Shown here in pieces: positions 27,629 to 35,522 of a stretch of DNA of 64,000 bases. The DNA is from an uncultured Arachnia sp. (GTDB lineage Bacteria > Actinomycetota > Actinomycetes > Propionibacteriales > Propionibacteriaceae). Each line of letters starts with the position of its first letter. Positions within the stretch are counted from its first letter, which is position 1. A program made the position numbers and the translations under genes. Where the stretch lies: the NCBI GenBank assembly GCA_947493995.1, contig CANLTJ010000001.1, forward strand, positions 62,001-126,000, written 5' to 3'. The notes beneath the pieces are model-generated. The model saw only the letters and a program-made list of their open reading frames with translations, searched no databases and was not told the origin of the DNA.

Positions 27629-29586
27629 GAGTAGTCCCTTGTGGTGAGGGGCACGGTGGTGAAGGTCAGCGGCTCGTGATGCCGGACGAAACCGTCGGGC
27701 ACGATCTGCCATGCGGAGGCGAAGGTCCAGTGCTTGTCGTCGCGGGCCGCCTCGCCGTGGCGCTGGTGCTCGGCGCGGAAGTGGGCACCACAGGATTCCT
27801 CGCGGTCCAACGCATCGACGCACATCAGTTCCGCCAGCTCCAGATAGTCGGCCACCCGTCCGGCGTGTTCCAGTTCCTGGTTGAGCCGCTTCCCCGTGCC
27901 GACGACTCGCAGATCGCGCCAGAACTCGTGGCGCAGTTCTCGCACATGGCCGATGGCGCACTGCAACGTCTCGCGTGTGCGGATCACGCCGCAGCCGTCG
28001 TACAGGATTTCTCCCAGACGACGGTGAAAGTGAGCCGGACCATGACCGCCCCGGATGGCAAGGAGCGCTTCGACCCGGGACCGCGTCCGTGCCACGGCCT
28101 GCCGCACATTCGGGGAATCGTCATCCAGCAGGGGTTGACCAAGGTGGGGCGCAAGGTAGTTGGCGACCGTGTGCGGCAGCGTGAACCAGCCGTCGACGCA
28201 CGCCGACAGCAGTGAGTTCGCGCCCAGTCTGTTGGCGCCGTGATAGCCCCACCCGCACTCACCGCCGACGAAGAGGCCGGGCAGCGACGTCATCATGTCG
28301 TAGTCGCTCCACAGCCCACCCATCGTGAAGTGCGCGCCGGGTGCGATGCGCATCGGCACGGCGTACGGGTCCTCGCCGGTGGCGTTGCGGTACATGTGGA
28401 AGAGGTTGCCGTAGCGTTCCTCGATGGTGTCCTTGCCGAGTCTGGCGATGGCGTCGCGGAAATCGAGGTAGACGCCGTTGTTCAGCGGCCCGACGCCGTG
28501 CCCGGAGCGGATCTGCTCGGTGGCGGCGCGGGAGGCGACGTCGCGTGGCGTGAGGTTGCCGAAGGCGGGGTACTTGCGCTCCAGGTAGTAGTCGCGCTCG
28601 TCCTCGCCGATGTCGTTGGCGAGGCGATCATCCCCTGGTCTCGAAGGGACCCAGATGCGCCCGTCGTTGCGGAGCGATTCGCTCATCAGGATGGTCTTGG
28701 ACTGCCACGCGGAGCTGATGGGCAGCGCCGTCGGATGGAACTGGATGAAGGACGGTGATGCGAAGTGCGCGCCGCGCTGGGCGGCCCGCCAGATGGCGGA
28801 GGCATTGGAGTTCTTCGCCAGCGTCGAGTGGAAGAAGATGTTGCCGTAGCCGCCCGTACACAGGACGACGGCATGCGCCGTGTGGGCTGTGATGTCGCCG
28901 GAGATGAGGTTGCGCATGACGACGCCCGCCACGCGGTCATCGTCCGTGATGAGGTCCATCATCTCGTGGCGGATGCGCAGTGTGACGGTGCCGGCGTCGA
29001 TCTGGCGCTGCAGGGCCTGGGCGCTGGCAATCTGGAGTTGCTGGCCGGTCTGGCCGCGGGCGTAGAAGGTGCGCGACACCTGTACTCCGCCGAAGGATCG
29101 GGTGGCCAGCGTGCCGCCGTACTCACGTGCGAAGGGCGCCCCGATTGCATTGAGATGGTCCACGACGCGCATGGATTCCGCTGCCAGCCGGAAGGCGTCG
29201 GCCTCACGTCCGCGGAAGTCGCCGCCCTTGACGGTGTCGATGACGAAGCGTTCCAGTGAGTCGTTGTCGGCGGTGTTGTCGCGGGCCGCGTTGATGCCGC
29301 CCTGAGCGGCCACCGAGTGGGCCCGGCGGGGTGCGTCGTGGAAGGTGAAGCACTCCACCTCGTAGCCCAGCTCGCCCAACGAGGCGGCGGCGCCCGATCC
29401 GGCCAGACCGGTGCCTACGACGATGATCTTGAATCTGCGACGGTTCGAGGGGTTGACCAGTCGGTAGTCGAGTTTGCGTCGCTCCCAGGCAGATTCGGGC
29501 GGTCCGTCAGGGGTGTGCGGGTCAAGTACCCCTCCCACCGCGACATTGGCGACTCTTGCCCTCGGGGCCTTCCAGTGCTTGCTCAA
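27625..29586 (-). CDS. sdhA: Succinate dehydrogenase flavoprotein subunit
   Basis: A 653-residue catalytic subunit. The FAD-binding GTGLAGSGAAASLGELGY starts around residue 58. AHSVAAQGGINAA holds the His that binds FAD covalently. HPTALPISSAW and the later ARTRSRVEALL region belong to the capping and active-site segments. The start is the TTG at 29586, which overlaps the sdhC stop TGA in a TTGA junction and has AGGAG seven bases upstream, inside the end of sdhC. Earlier in-frame starts would lie inside sdhC and are not credible. Translational coupling through all three sdh genes is therefore likely. Confidence 0.95.
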   Translation of the reverse strand: MSKHWKAPRARVANVAVGGVLDPHTPDGPPESAWERRKLDYRLVNPSNRRRFKIIVVGTGLAGSGAAASLGELGYEVECFTFHDAPRRAHSVAAQGGINAARDNTADNDSLERFVIDTVKGGDFRGREADAFRLAAESMRVVDHLNAIGAPFAREYGGTLATRSFGGVQVSRTFYARGQTGQQLQIASAQALQRQIDAGTVTLRIRHEMMDLITDDDRVAGVVMRNLISGDITAHTAHAVVLCTGGYGNIFFHSTLAKNSNASAIWRAAQRGAHFASPSFIQFHPTALPISSAWQSKTILMSESLRNDGRIWVPSRPGDDRLANDIGEDERDYYLERKYPAFGNLTPRDVASRAATEQIRSGHGVGPLNNGVYLDFRDAIARLGKDTIEERYGNLFHMYRNATGEDPYAVPMRIAPGAHFTMGGLWSDYDMMTSLPGLFVGGECGWGYHGANRLGANSLLSACVDGWFTLPHTVANYLAPHLGQPLLDDDSPNVRQAVARTRSRVEALLAIRGGHGPAHFHRRLGEILYDGCGVIRTRETLQCAIGHVRELRHEFWRDLRVVGTGKRLNQELEHAGRVADYLELAELMCVDALDREESCGAHFRAEHQRHGEAARDDKHWTFASAWQIVPDGFVRHHEPLTFTTVPLTTRDYS

Positions 29587-30380
29587 GTCACCACTCCTGC
29601 CAGAACAGCAAGGGGAATGATGATGTTGCCGAGCATGACCGCCAGCGCCAGTACCCCCGCCACGACGAAACCGATGGCGCGGGTGCGGCGTCCGGTGGCA
29701 CCGAGGTCTGTCGCGACGGTCCAGAGACCGTGGGCGAGGTGGAGGAAGAGGGCGAGCATCGACACGGCGTAGAGGATGGCCGCCCATGGGCGTTGGAGAC
29801 TCGCGACAAGATTCTCGTAGGCGTGCGCCGTCTCTCGCGTGGCCGGTTGGAAAGACTCCGCCGCCACACCGGTGGTGCCGGTTGTCAGGTCGAGGACATG
29901 CACGACGACGAATCCCAGCAGGATGACTCCCGTGACCGGCATGGTTCTGGCCGTGAAGGACTTCACCCACATGCCGGGGCGACGATGCGATCCGCGCGAT
30001 GTACGCGAGCGTCCCCAGATCAGCGCTGCCGCCCAGACATGCGCCACCAGAGCGACGATGAGTACCGCGCGCAGGATCCACAGGAGCCCCTCGTAGGGCA
30101 GGAACGGCTGCAGGACGGTTCGCAGCCAGTGTGCGTATTCATTGAAGGATTCGGCACCGGTGAAGACCTTGAGATTGCCGATCATGTGCACCAGCACGAA
30201 CAGGGCGAACAGCACGCCCGTGACGGCCATGATCACCTTGAGGACCCAGCTGGGGACCTTCGGCCGGCTTCGGGTTCTCTTGGACCGGATGTGGCCGAGC
30301 GTCAGGGCGGCTTCGTCAGCGCCCGGAAGTCTCCCGGCTCCGCTCTTCGACTTCGGCGTCCCGACGCGCGATGACGTCAC
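29583..30380 (-). CDS. sdhC: Succinate dehydrogenase cytochrome b558 membrane subunit
   Basis: A 265-residue membrane anchor with five transmembrane helices that binds two b-type hemes and quinone, as in the B. subtilis type. Candidate heme-ligand His residues lie in VLVHMIGNL, VAHVWAAAL, VVHVLDLTT and LHLAHGLW. An N-terminal extension of about 45 residues, rich in Arg, Lys and Ser, is cytoplasmic and is a little longer than usual. The GTG start at 30380 has a strong AGGAGG five bases upstream. A candidate -10, TAGATT (30410-30405), lies between the arms of a CCTGCCA/TGGCAGG inverted repeat, so the operon may be regulated there. Confidence 0.93.
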   Translation of the reverse strand: MTSSRVGTPKSKSGAGRLPGADEAALTLGHIRSKRTRSRPKVPSWVLKVIMAVTGVLFALFVLVHMIGNLKVFTGAESFNEYAHWLRTVLQPFLPYEGLLWILRAVLIVALVAHVWAAALIWGRSRTSRGSHRRPGMWVKSFTARTMPVTGVILLGFVVVHVLDLTTGTTGVAAESFQPATRETAHAYENLVASLQRPWAAILYAVSMLALFLHLAHGLWTVATDLGATGRRTRAIGFVVAGVLALAVMLGNIIIPLAVLAGVVT

Positions 30381-30388
30381 CGCAACCT

Positions 30389-30419
30389 CCTGCCAGATGT
30401 CCTCAATCTACTTGGCAGG
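30389..30419 (-). promoter_or_regulatory. Inverted repeat around the sdh promoter
   Basis: CCTGCCA (30389-30395) and TGGCAGG (30413-30419) are perfect 7-bp inverted arms with a 17-nt spacer. On the minus strand the candidate -10 TAGATT (30410-30405) is between them and the inner arm touches the ribosome site of sdhC. This looks like an operator for a dimeric regulator. Confidence 0.4.
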
Positions 30420-30422
30420 TGT

Positions 30423-30707
30423 GTGGCTGCTCGCCCGGGGTCGCATAGCACCGCTTCGGCCGCGAAGCTCACCGGAACCTCGACACCATGGTGTCTGTTG
30501 ACCCCCATCATGACTCCCCTCAGCGCGGCGGGGGCCGCGTGGGAAGGAATGCTCTCTGGTAGGCCACTGGTGTTGAAGCCGCGGACAGTGAAGCTCGGCA
30601 TGGCTCTGCGGAGAGTGTTGCCCACGCCAGTCTGGGACGTGGTCGCTGACAAGGTGTTTCACGTCTATTCCTCCATGGACGAGTTCACCGGCCGCATCGA
30701 CGCCTGA
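30423..30707 (+). pseudogene. Possible C-terminal remnant of a short-chain dehydrogenase
   Basis: An open frame of 94 codons with no ribosome site. From about 30462 on, its translation (AKLTGTSTPW, then PIMTPLSAAGAAWEGML and VADKVFHVYSSMDEFTGR) resembles the end of a short-chain dehydrogenase/reductase, but the Rossmann domain and the YxxxK active site are missing, and the space upstream is taken by the sdh promoter and sdhC on the other strand. It lies just before an aldehyde dehydrogenase gene, a common neighbour of such reductases. The family call is from memory of the C-terminal pattern only and is weak. It could instead be a small expressed protein or a chance frame. Confidence 0.35.
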
Positions 30708-30769
30708 TTGGCGGGGCCAAGTACAGTCGAACCCAGGGTTTCCCAGCGACGAAGAGGACTGGATTCGAG

Positions 30770-32188
30770 ATGGCTACGGAACAGGCAGACCGCACGGACG
30801 GCACCCACGAGGACTTGGCCTGGGTGGATGCTCGAGTGGACGTTGCCCGGGCCGCTTTCGCCTCGGGTCGCACGAAGACATTGGCGTGGCGGCGCGCACA
30901 GCTGGAGGCGTTGGAGCGGATGCTCACGGAATCCGCTCCACGGATCCGGGAGGCGCTGTGGGCGGATCTCAGGAAGAACGAGGTGGAGACACAGGTCACC
31001 GAGATTGTGTCGGTCACCAACGAGGTGCAATTCGCCCTCAAGAACCTCGACAATTGGACAACTGACCGCAAGGTCAAGACATCGGCGCTCATCGGCCCGG
31101 CTCGCGCAGCGATCCACCGCGAACCCCTCGGCACCGTGCTGATCATCGGTCCCTGGAACTACCCCATCAATCTCATCCTGGCGCCGCTCGTCGGGGCCTT
31201 GGCCGCTGGCAACGCTGTCGTGCTCAAGCCCAGCGAGGTGGCGCCTGCGTGCTCGGAGCTCCTCGCAGAGCTGATGCCGCAGTATCTCGACGCCGACGCC
31301 ATCCAAGTGGTCGAGGGCGCCGTCGACGAGACCACGCGTCTGCTGGAGTGCAACGTCGATCACATCTTCTACACCGGCAACGGCAAGGTCGGCTCCATCG
31401 TGATGACCGCCGCCGCGAAGACCCTCACGCCGGTCACATTGGAGCTGGGAGGGAAATCGCCAGTCTGGGTCGACGACTCCGCTCGCCTCAGTGCCGCTGC
31501 CCAGTCCATCGCGTGGGGAAAGTTCAGCAACGCAGGTCAGACGTGCGTCGCACCCGACTACGTGCTGACGACGCCGGAACTCGTCACGCCGCTGGCACGG
31601 GAGATCGCACGGGCCGTGCGTCAGATGTACGGGTCCGACCCTCGCCAGTCCCCCAACTACGGCCGCATCGTGAACACCAAGCATGCGGAACGACTCGCTG
31701 GCCTGCTCGACGACGGTCGCGTGTACAAGGGCGGCACCGCGGATCCGGACGAGCGTTACGTCGCGCCGACCATCCTGCTGGACGTCGATCCCGGATCCCC
31801 CGTCATGCAGGAGGAAATTTTCGGCCCGATCCTCCCGATACTTGCCGTTGATGACCTCGACGAAGCGATCGAATTCATCAACGCCCGCCCCAAGCCGTTG
31901 GCACTCTATGCGTTCACCGAGGACGACGAGGTGCGCGAGCGCATTCAAAAGGACACGTCGTCGGGTGGCCTCGCCTTCAACATGGTGGTGGCACAACTGG
32001 CGGTTGCGACGCTGCCATTCGGTGGCGTGGGAGACAGCGGTGTGGGCCGCTACCACGGCGAATTCGGGATGCAGACGTTCAGCCACGAGAAAGCTGTCCT
32101 CCGCAAACTCCGAGGGCCGGATCCCTTCGCCCTCGCGCGTCCGCCCTTCGGCTGGCTCACGCGAAAGCTCTTGCTGCGCAGCGGCTGA
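30770..32188 (+). CDS. Aldehyde dehydrogenase (ALDH3-like)
   Basis: A 472-residue NAD(P)-dependent enzyme that oxidises aldehydes to acids. The N-terminal layout (LAWRRAQLEALERMLTES), the nucleotide-binding GPWNYPINLILAPLVGALAAGN, the catalytic Glu in LELGGKSP, the catalytic Cys in FSNAGQTCVAPDYVL and the late EEIFGPILPI place it in the ALDH3 group, whose members often act on fatty or aromatic aldehydes. A hydrophobic-basic C-terminal end (FGWLTRKLLLRS) might touch the membrane, as in fatty-aldehyde enzymes, but this is uncertain. The ATG at 30770 has GAGGA eleven bases upstream. It may once have worked with the dehydrogenase remnant just upstream. Confidence 0.9.
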   Translation: MATEQADRTDGTHEDLAWVDARVDVARAAFASGRTKTLAWRRAQLEALERMLTESAPRIREALWADLRKNEVETQVTEIVSVTNEVQFALKNLDNWTTDRKVKTSALIGPARAAIHREPLGTVLIIGPWNYPINLILAPLVGALAAGNAVVLKPSEVAPACSELLAELMPQYLDADAIQVVEGAVDETTRLLECNVDHIFYTGNGKVGSIVMTAAAKTLTPVTLELGGKSPVWVDDSARLSAAAQSIAWGKFSNAGQTCVAPDYVLTTPELVTPLAREIARAVRQMYGSDPRQSPNYGRIVNTKHAERLAGLLDDGRVYKGGTADPDERYVAPTILLDVDPGSPVMQEEIFGPILPILAVDDLDEAIEFINARPKPLALYAFTEDDEVRERIQKDTSSGGLAFNMVVAQLAVATLPFGGVGDSGVGRYHGEFGMQTFSHEKAVLRKLRGPDPFALARPPFGWLTRKLLLRSG

Positions 32189-32328
32189 CACGCGCTCAGC
32201 TACCGGTCCAGTGTCCGACCACTGGGTTCTTGCGATGCCATCCGTCATGCACCTACCCCGCCATCACGTGATTGTCCGACCGTGAGCCCGGCACGTGTAG
32301 TCGTGTCCCAGCGCCTGGAGAATCAGAG

Positions 32329-32355
32329 CACTCGCGGTGCATACGACCGCGAGTG
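32329..32355 (+). terminator. Terminator-like hairpin
   Basis: CACTCGCGGT (32329-32338) and ACCGCGAGTG (32346-32355) form a perfect 10-bp stem with a 7-nt loop. It lies in the 257-nt gap after the aldehyde dehydrogenase and 54 bases before the promoter of the ArsR gene. No T-run follows. Nothing else is recognised in this gap apart from the ArsR promoter. Confidence 0.55.
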
Positions 32356-32408
32356 TCCATAAAGTCCAGGCTGGGGGACAGCGCTCCCGCCCAGATCCTC
32401 ACGATGCC

Positions 32409-32454
32409 TTGCCAACTCACCACGCGTGAGTTAACCTACAACCAAATGGTTGTA
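32409..32454 (+). promoter_or_regulatory. Promoter and operator of the ArsR-SRPBCC operon
   Basis: TTGCCA (32409-32414), a 17-nt spacer and TAACCT (32432-32437) form the promoter. The perfect palindrome TACAACCA-AA-TGGTTGTA (32437-32454) starts at the last base of the -10 and contains the ATG start codon (32446-32448). The site is placed so that a bound ArsR dimer would block its own transcription, and the messenger should be leaderless. Confidence 0.65.
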
Positions 32455-32790
32455 CATAGAGCGGACCAACGGCTCACCGACGATGAGGTGGATCGGATCT
32501 TCCGCGCTCTCGCCGACGCGACACGTCGGGACATTCTGAGCCGAACTCTCATCGGAGAGGTATCGGTCTCGCAATTGGCGGCTTTCTACGACATGTCGTT
32601 CGCGGCGGTGCAGAAGCACGTGGCCGTCCTGGAAGAAGCCGGACTGGTGACCAAGCACCCGAAAGGCCGGGAACGCATGGTCCGCGGCAACCCCGAGACC
32701 CTGAAGCGAACCCAGGAACTGTTGGGCCGCTACGAGGAGATCTGGCGGGGTCGCATCCAGCGCCTCGACGCCCTACTGGCAGACGACTGA
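32446..32790 (+). CDS. ArsR-family transcriptional regulator, autoregulator of the SRPBCC operon
   Basis: A 114-residue winged-helix dimeric repressor. The helix-turn-helix covers IFRALADATRRDILSRTL to FAAVQKHVAVLEEAGLV, the typical ArsR layout, with a basic wing (HPKGRERMVRGN). It has no metal-binding Cys pair, so it belongs to the ArsR group that is linked to SRPBCC/AHSA1 proteins rather than metal sensors. The start at 32446 is chosen because the promoter and palindrome sit directly on it, and there is no ribosome site. Longer frames from 32272 or 32404 would begin upstream of the promoter. The next gene, 22 bases downstream, is a tandem SRPBCC protein, its expected operon partner. The signal is unknown and is probably a small hydrophobic ligand. 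Confidence 0.9.
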   Translation: MVVHRADQRLTDDEVDRIFRALADATRRDILSRTLIGEVSVSQLAAFYDMSFAAVQKHVAVLEEAGLVTKHPKGRERMVRGNPETLKRTQELLGRYEEIWRGRIQRLDALLADD

Positions 32791-32812
32791 CCACCCACGA
32801 AAGGCAAGACCC

Positions 32813-33787
32813 ATGCCCATCACATCCATTGACAAGGACGTCGAAGCCCTCACGATGACGGTCGTGGCGGAGTTTGCAGTCCCCGTACGCCGCCTCTGGG
32901 AGGCCTATTCCGATCCGCGGCAGATAGAGAAGTTCTGGGGACCTCCCGAGTGGCCCGCCACGTTCCCCCGCCACGACATGGTCCCGGGCGGGCGGTCGTC
33001 CTACTACATGACCGGTCCCGACGGTGAACGCATGAATGGCTACTGGAAGTGGATCACCGTCGACGCCCCCCACTCCTTTGAGATCATCGACGGCTTCGCG
33101 CAGGAGGACGGCACCCCCGACGAAAGCGCCCCCACCATGCGCGTGATCCTCACATTCGAGGACACCGACAGCGGGTCCCGCCTCACCACAACCACGTGGT
33201 TCAACTCGACGCAAGACCTCGAAATGCTCGTCGAGATGGGCATGGAGGAGGGCACGCGCACCGCCATGGCACAGATCGACGACGTGGTGTCTGACCTCAC
33301 CTCCTACGCCGCAGGAAGCGGCACCACGCTGAAAGTCCTTGACGACACTCATGTCCGCGTGAGCCGCATCATTCGTGGCCCCATCGAGAAGGTGTGGGAG
33401 GCCCACCACGAGCCCGAGCTGATGCGACGCTGGATGCTGGGCCCTGAAGGCTGGACGATGCCGGTGTGCGAGGCGGCAACCACCGTTGGTGAGCACTATC
33501 GCTACGAATGGGTGGATGCGGACGGTGAGAACGGCTTCGGCTTCACCGGCGAGCTACTGGAGTCGTCGTACCCGTACCGCACGGTGTCGACGGAACAGAT
33601 GATCGGGATGGAGCCGACCAACATCAACGAAATCACTTTCACCCCTGTCGAGGGTGGCACCCTGCTGTCACAGTTGGTCACCTACCCGGACATGGCGACA
33701 CGCGACATGATCCTGGAGACCGGTATGACCGAAGGCATGGAAGCCAGCTACGCCCGGATGGAGTCTGAGGTGTTGGCGCCCGTCTGA
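32813..33787 (+). CDS. Tandem SRPBCC (AHSA1-like) ligand-binding protein
   Basis: A 324-residue protein built of two SRPBCC/AHSA1 domains in one chain (about 10-160 and 170-324). Each begins with the helix-grip pattern: FAVPVRRLWEAYSDPRQIEKF in the first, IRGPIEKVWEAHHEPELMRRW in the second. Each ends in a long C-terminal helix with the dyad of Gly/Met-Thr/Glu (MGMEEGTRTAMAQID and TGMTEGMEASYARME). The fold binds hydrophobic molecules in a deep cavity. Such genes usually follow an ArsR regulator, as here, with 22 bases between and AAAGG eight bases before the ATG. The two halves are more often separate proteins, so the fusion would let both pockets be made in equal amounts. The ligand is unknown. 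Confidence 0.87.
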   Translation: MPITSIDKDVEALTMTVVAEFAVPVRRLWEAYSDPRQIEKFWGPPEWPATFPRHDMVPGGRSSYYMTGPDGERMNGYWKWITVDAPHSFEIIDGFAQEDGTPDESAPTMRVILTFEDTDSGSRLTTTTWFNSTQDLEMLVEMGMEEGTRTAMAQIDDVVSDLTSYAAGSGTTLKVLDDTHVRVSRIIRGPIEKVWEAHHEPELMRRWMLGPEGWTMPVCEAATTVGEHYRYEWVDADGENGFGFTGELLESSYPYRTVSTEQMIGMEPTNINEITFTPVEGGTLLSQLVTYPDMATRDMILETGMTEGMEASYARMESEVLAPV

Positions 33788-33819
33788 TCCTGGAGAGTCA
33801 ATTCTAGAATTCGGTGCGG

Positions 33820-34818
33820 CTAACGAGTCCTGGCCGGACCGGAGCCTCCATGGTCTGGCTCGTCGTTGTCGCCCACAGCGTCCGGGGCCTCCCTCTCGTC
33901 ACGGGCGGCCCACTCCAGCAGAGTGTCAAGCCGGAATGCCTCGTCATCGATGCTCGCGTGCAGGTCACCGAGTCGCTGAAACCGATCCGGCACCGTGGCC
34001 AGGGTGAAGTCCGCGGGTTCCACGTCGACCACCTCCTCCCACGTCACCGGCGTCGACACCGTGGCCTCCGGGACGCCACGCAGGGAGTACGCGCACGCCA
34101 TGGTGTGATCCCGGGCGTTCTGGTTGTAGTCGACGAAAACAGTGCGCGGGTCCCGGTCCTTGCGCCACCACGCGGTGGTGACATCGTCAGGCAGCCGCCG
34201 TTCCACCTCGCGCGCGAAGCCCCAGGCGGCGCGACGAACGTCGGCGAAAGACCATGCGGGAACGATCCGCACGTAGACGTGCATCCCGTTGCCGCCGGAG
34301 GTCTTGGGGTAGCCGGTGATGCCCAACTCGTCGAGCACCTCGTGCGCAGCCTCGGTGACGCGCCGGACACGTGCGAAGTTGGCGTCGGGCATGGGATCGA
34401 GGTCGATGCGCCACTCGTCCGGCCGGTCGACGTCGGCGCGCCGCACGTTCCACGGGTGGAACTCCACCGTGCTCATCTGGACCGCCCACAAGATCTGGGC
34501 CACCTCGGTGGGGCAGAGCTCATCGGCTGTCAGCCCGTAGCGGGGAAAGGACAGCTCGACCGTCTCAATCCAGTCCGGGGCGCCCTGTGGAAGTCGCTTC
34601 TGGTGCACCTTCTCCCCCGCCAGCCCCTTGGGGAACCGGTGCAGCATGGTGGGGCGCTCGCGCAGGGCACGCAGCACACCCTCGCCCACGGCAATGTAGT
34701 AGTTCGCAACATCGAGTTTGGTCCAGCCGCGCTCGGGAAAGTACACCCGATCCGGGCTGCTCAGCCGCACCGTGCGCTCGCCCACCTCCAGCTCGACCGC
34801 ACTCCGCTTGCTCGCCAT
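33820..34818 (-). CDS. Stand-alone LigD polymerase/primase domain
   Basis: A 332-residue protein equal to the polymerase domain of the end-joining ligase LigD, an archaeo-eukaryotic primase-type fold that adds nucleotides at double-strand breaks. Catalytic aspartates 139 and 141 lie in RIDLDPMP, the SGGNGMH motif at 174-180 binds the triphosphate, and Asp230 in VFVDYNQN is the third metal ligand. No ligase, phosphoesterase or Ku gene is beside it, so it either works with partners elsewhere or has an independent role in repair. Stand-alone copies are common in actinobacteria. The C-terminal tail (last 25 residues) is acidic and probably disordered. The ATG at 34818 has a possible -10 TAGCGT six bases upstream, which suggests a leaderless transcript. 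Confidence 0.9.
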   Translation of the reverse strand: MASKRSAVELEVGERTVRLSSPDRVYFPERGWTKLDVANYYIAVGEGVLRALRERPTMLHRFPKGLAGEKVHQKRLPQGAPDWIETVELSFPRYGLTADELCPTEVAQILWAVQMSTVEFHPWNVRRADVDRPDEWRIDLDPMPDANFARVRRVTEAAHEVLDELGITGYPKTSGGNGMHVYVRIVPAWSFADVRRAAWGFAREVERRLPDDVTTAWWRKDRDPRTVFVDYNQNARDHTMACAYSLRGVPEATVSTPVTWEEVVDVEPADFTLATVPDRFQRLGDLHASIDDEAFRLDTLLEWAARDEREAPDAVGDNDEPDHGGSGPARTR

Positions 34819-34945
34819 ACGCAGACGCTAGAGCATCCGCGGTGCACGACGAGAGCTACCGGGATGTGGCAACCGGGCAGCGGCCGATCGCGATGCCTGT
34901 CGTACCGATCTTGGAATACGAGCACTTCAGGGTGAGACTGAAGAG

Positions 34946-35362
34946 GTGAGTTCCCTTCTCTCCGGATCCATGCGTCTCCGCGCACGAGGTCCGTTGCCGG
35001 TCGACGAAGTCTGGAAGCACTACACCCAGCCGGTGTGGTGGTCTCAGTGGGCTCCACATCTGCGCCAGGTTGACTACCCCGAGCCGGTCATTGCACCGGG
35101 AACCACTGGTCGGGTCATAGGTGTGGGAGGCATCACCGCCGTCTTCCGCATTGAGACGGTCGACGAAGCCGCTCGTACCTGGTCGTGGAGCGTGCGTTCC
35201 GGACCGCTGCGGGTTTTCTTCGAGCATGGTGTCGACGTGGCCCCGCCCGGGTCTGGTCAGGCGAGCGAGGCGTGGCTGGTCACGCATGCCCTGTGGCCAG
35301 TGGTGCTCGGCTACGCGCCAATCGCCCAATTCTCGCTTGGACGGCTCGTTCGTCCGGTCTGA
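34946..35362 (+). CDS. SRPBCC-family protein
   Basis: A 138-residue single SRPBCC (polyketide cyclase/dehydrase-like) domain. MRLRARGPLPVDEVWKHYTQ and WWSQWAPHLRQVDY are the family start (strand, then helices), VIAPGTTGRVIGVGG is the second strand region, and the C-terminal helix covers PVVLGYAPIAQFSLGRLV. It may bind a small hydrophobic ligand, and no catalytic residue is evident. The GTG at 34946 gives the longer form. The ATG at 34970 is an alternative that removes eight residues. It is divergent from the LigD polymerase gene and not clearly related to it. Confidence 0.7.
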   Translation: MSSLLSGSMRLRARGPLPVDEVWKHYTQPVWWSQWAPHLRQVDYPEPVIAPGTTGRVIGVGGITAVFRIETVDEAARTWSWSVRSGPLRVFFEHGVDVAPPGSGQASEAWLVTHALWPVVLGYAPIAQFSLGRLVRPV

Positions 35363-35465
35363 CGCATAGGTGCCGCTGCTCAACGCCCAACGACCAGCGC
35401 CTCGTGTACGCATAGCCCGTAGCCCCGACAACCATTGATGCAGTTTCGGGCCAGCACCCGGACCG

Positions 35466-35480
35466 GGATGCGTTGCATCC
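35466..35480. promoter_or_regulatory. Palindrome upstream of the NfeD-SPFH pair
   Basis: GGATGC-GTT-GCATCC is a perfect inverted repeat with 6-bp arms. It ends six bases before a candidate -10 box TAGACT (35487-35492), where an operator would lie between the -35 and -10 regions. No regulator gene is adjacent. Confidence 0.4.
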
Positions 35481-35522
35481 ACGACGTAGACTTGGGGCAT
35501 CTCCGGATTGGAGGCCGGCTGG

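Noticed and set aside
33800..33811. AT-rich palindrome AATTCTAGAATT between convergent genes
   Set aside because: It is too short and AT-rich for a terminator stem and too far from any promoter to be an operator.
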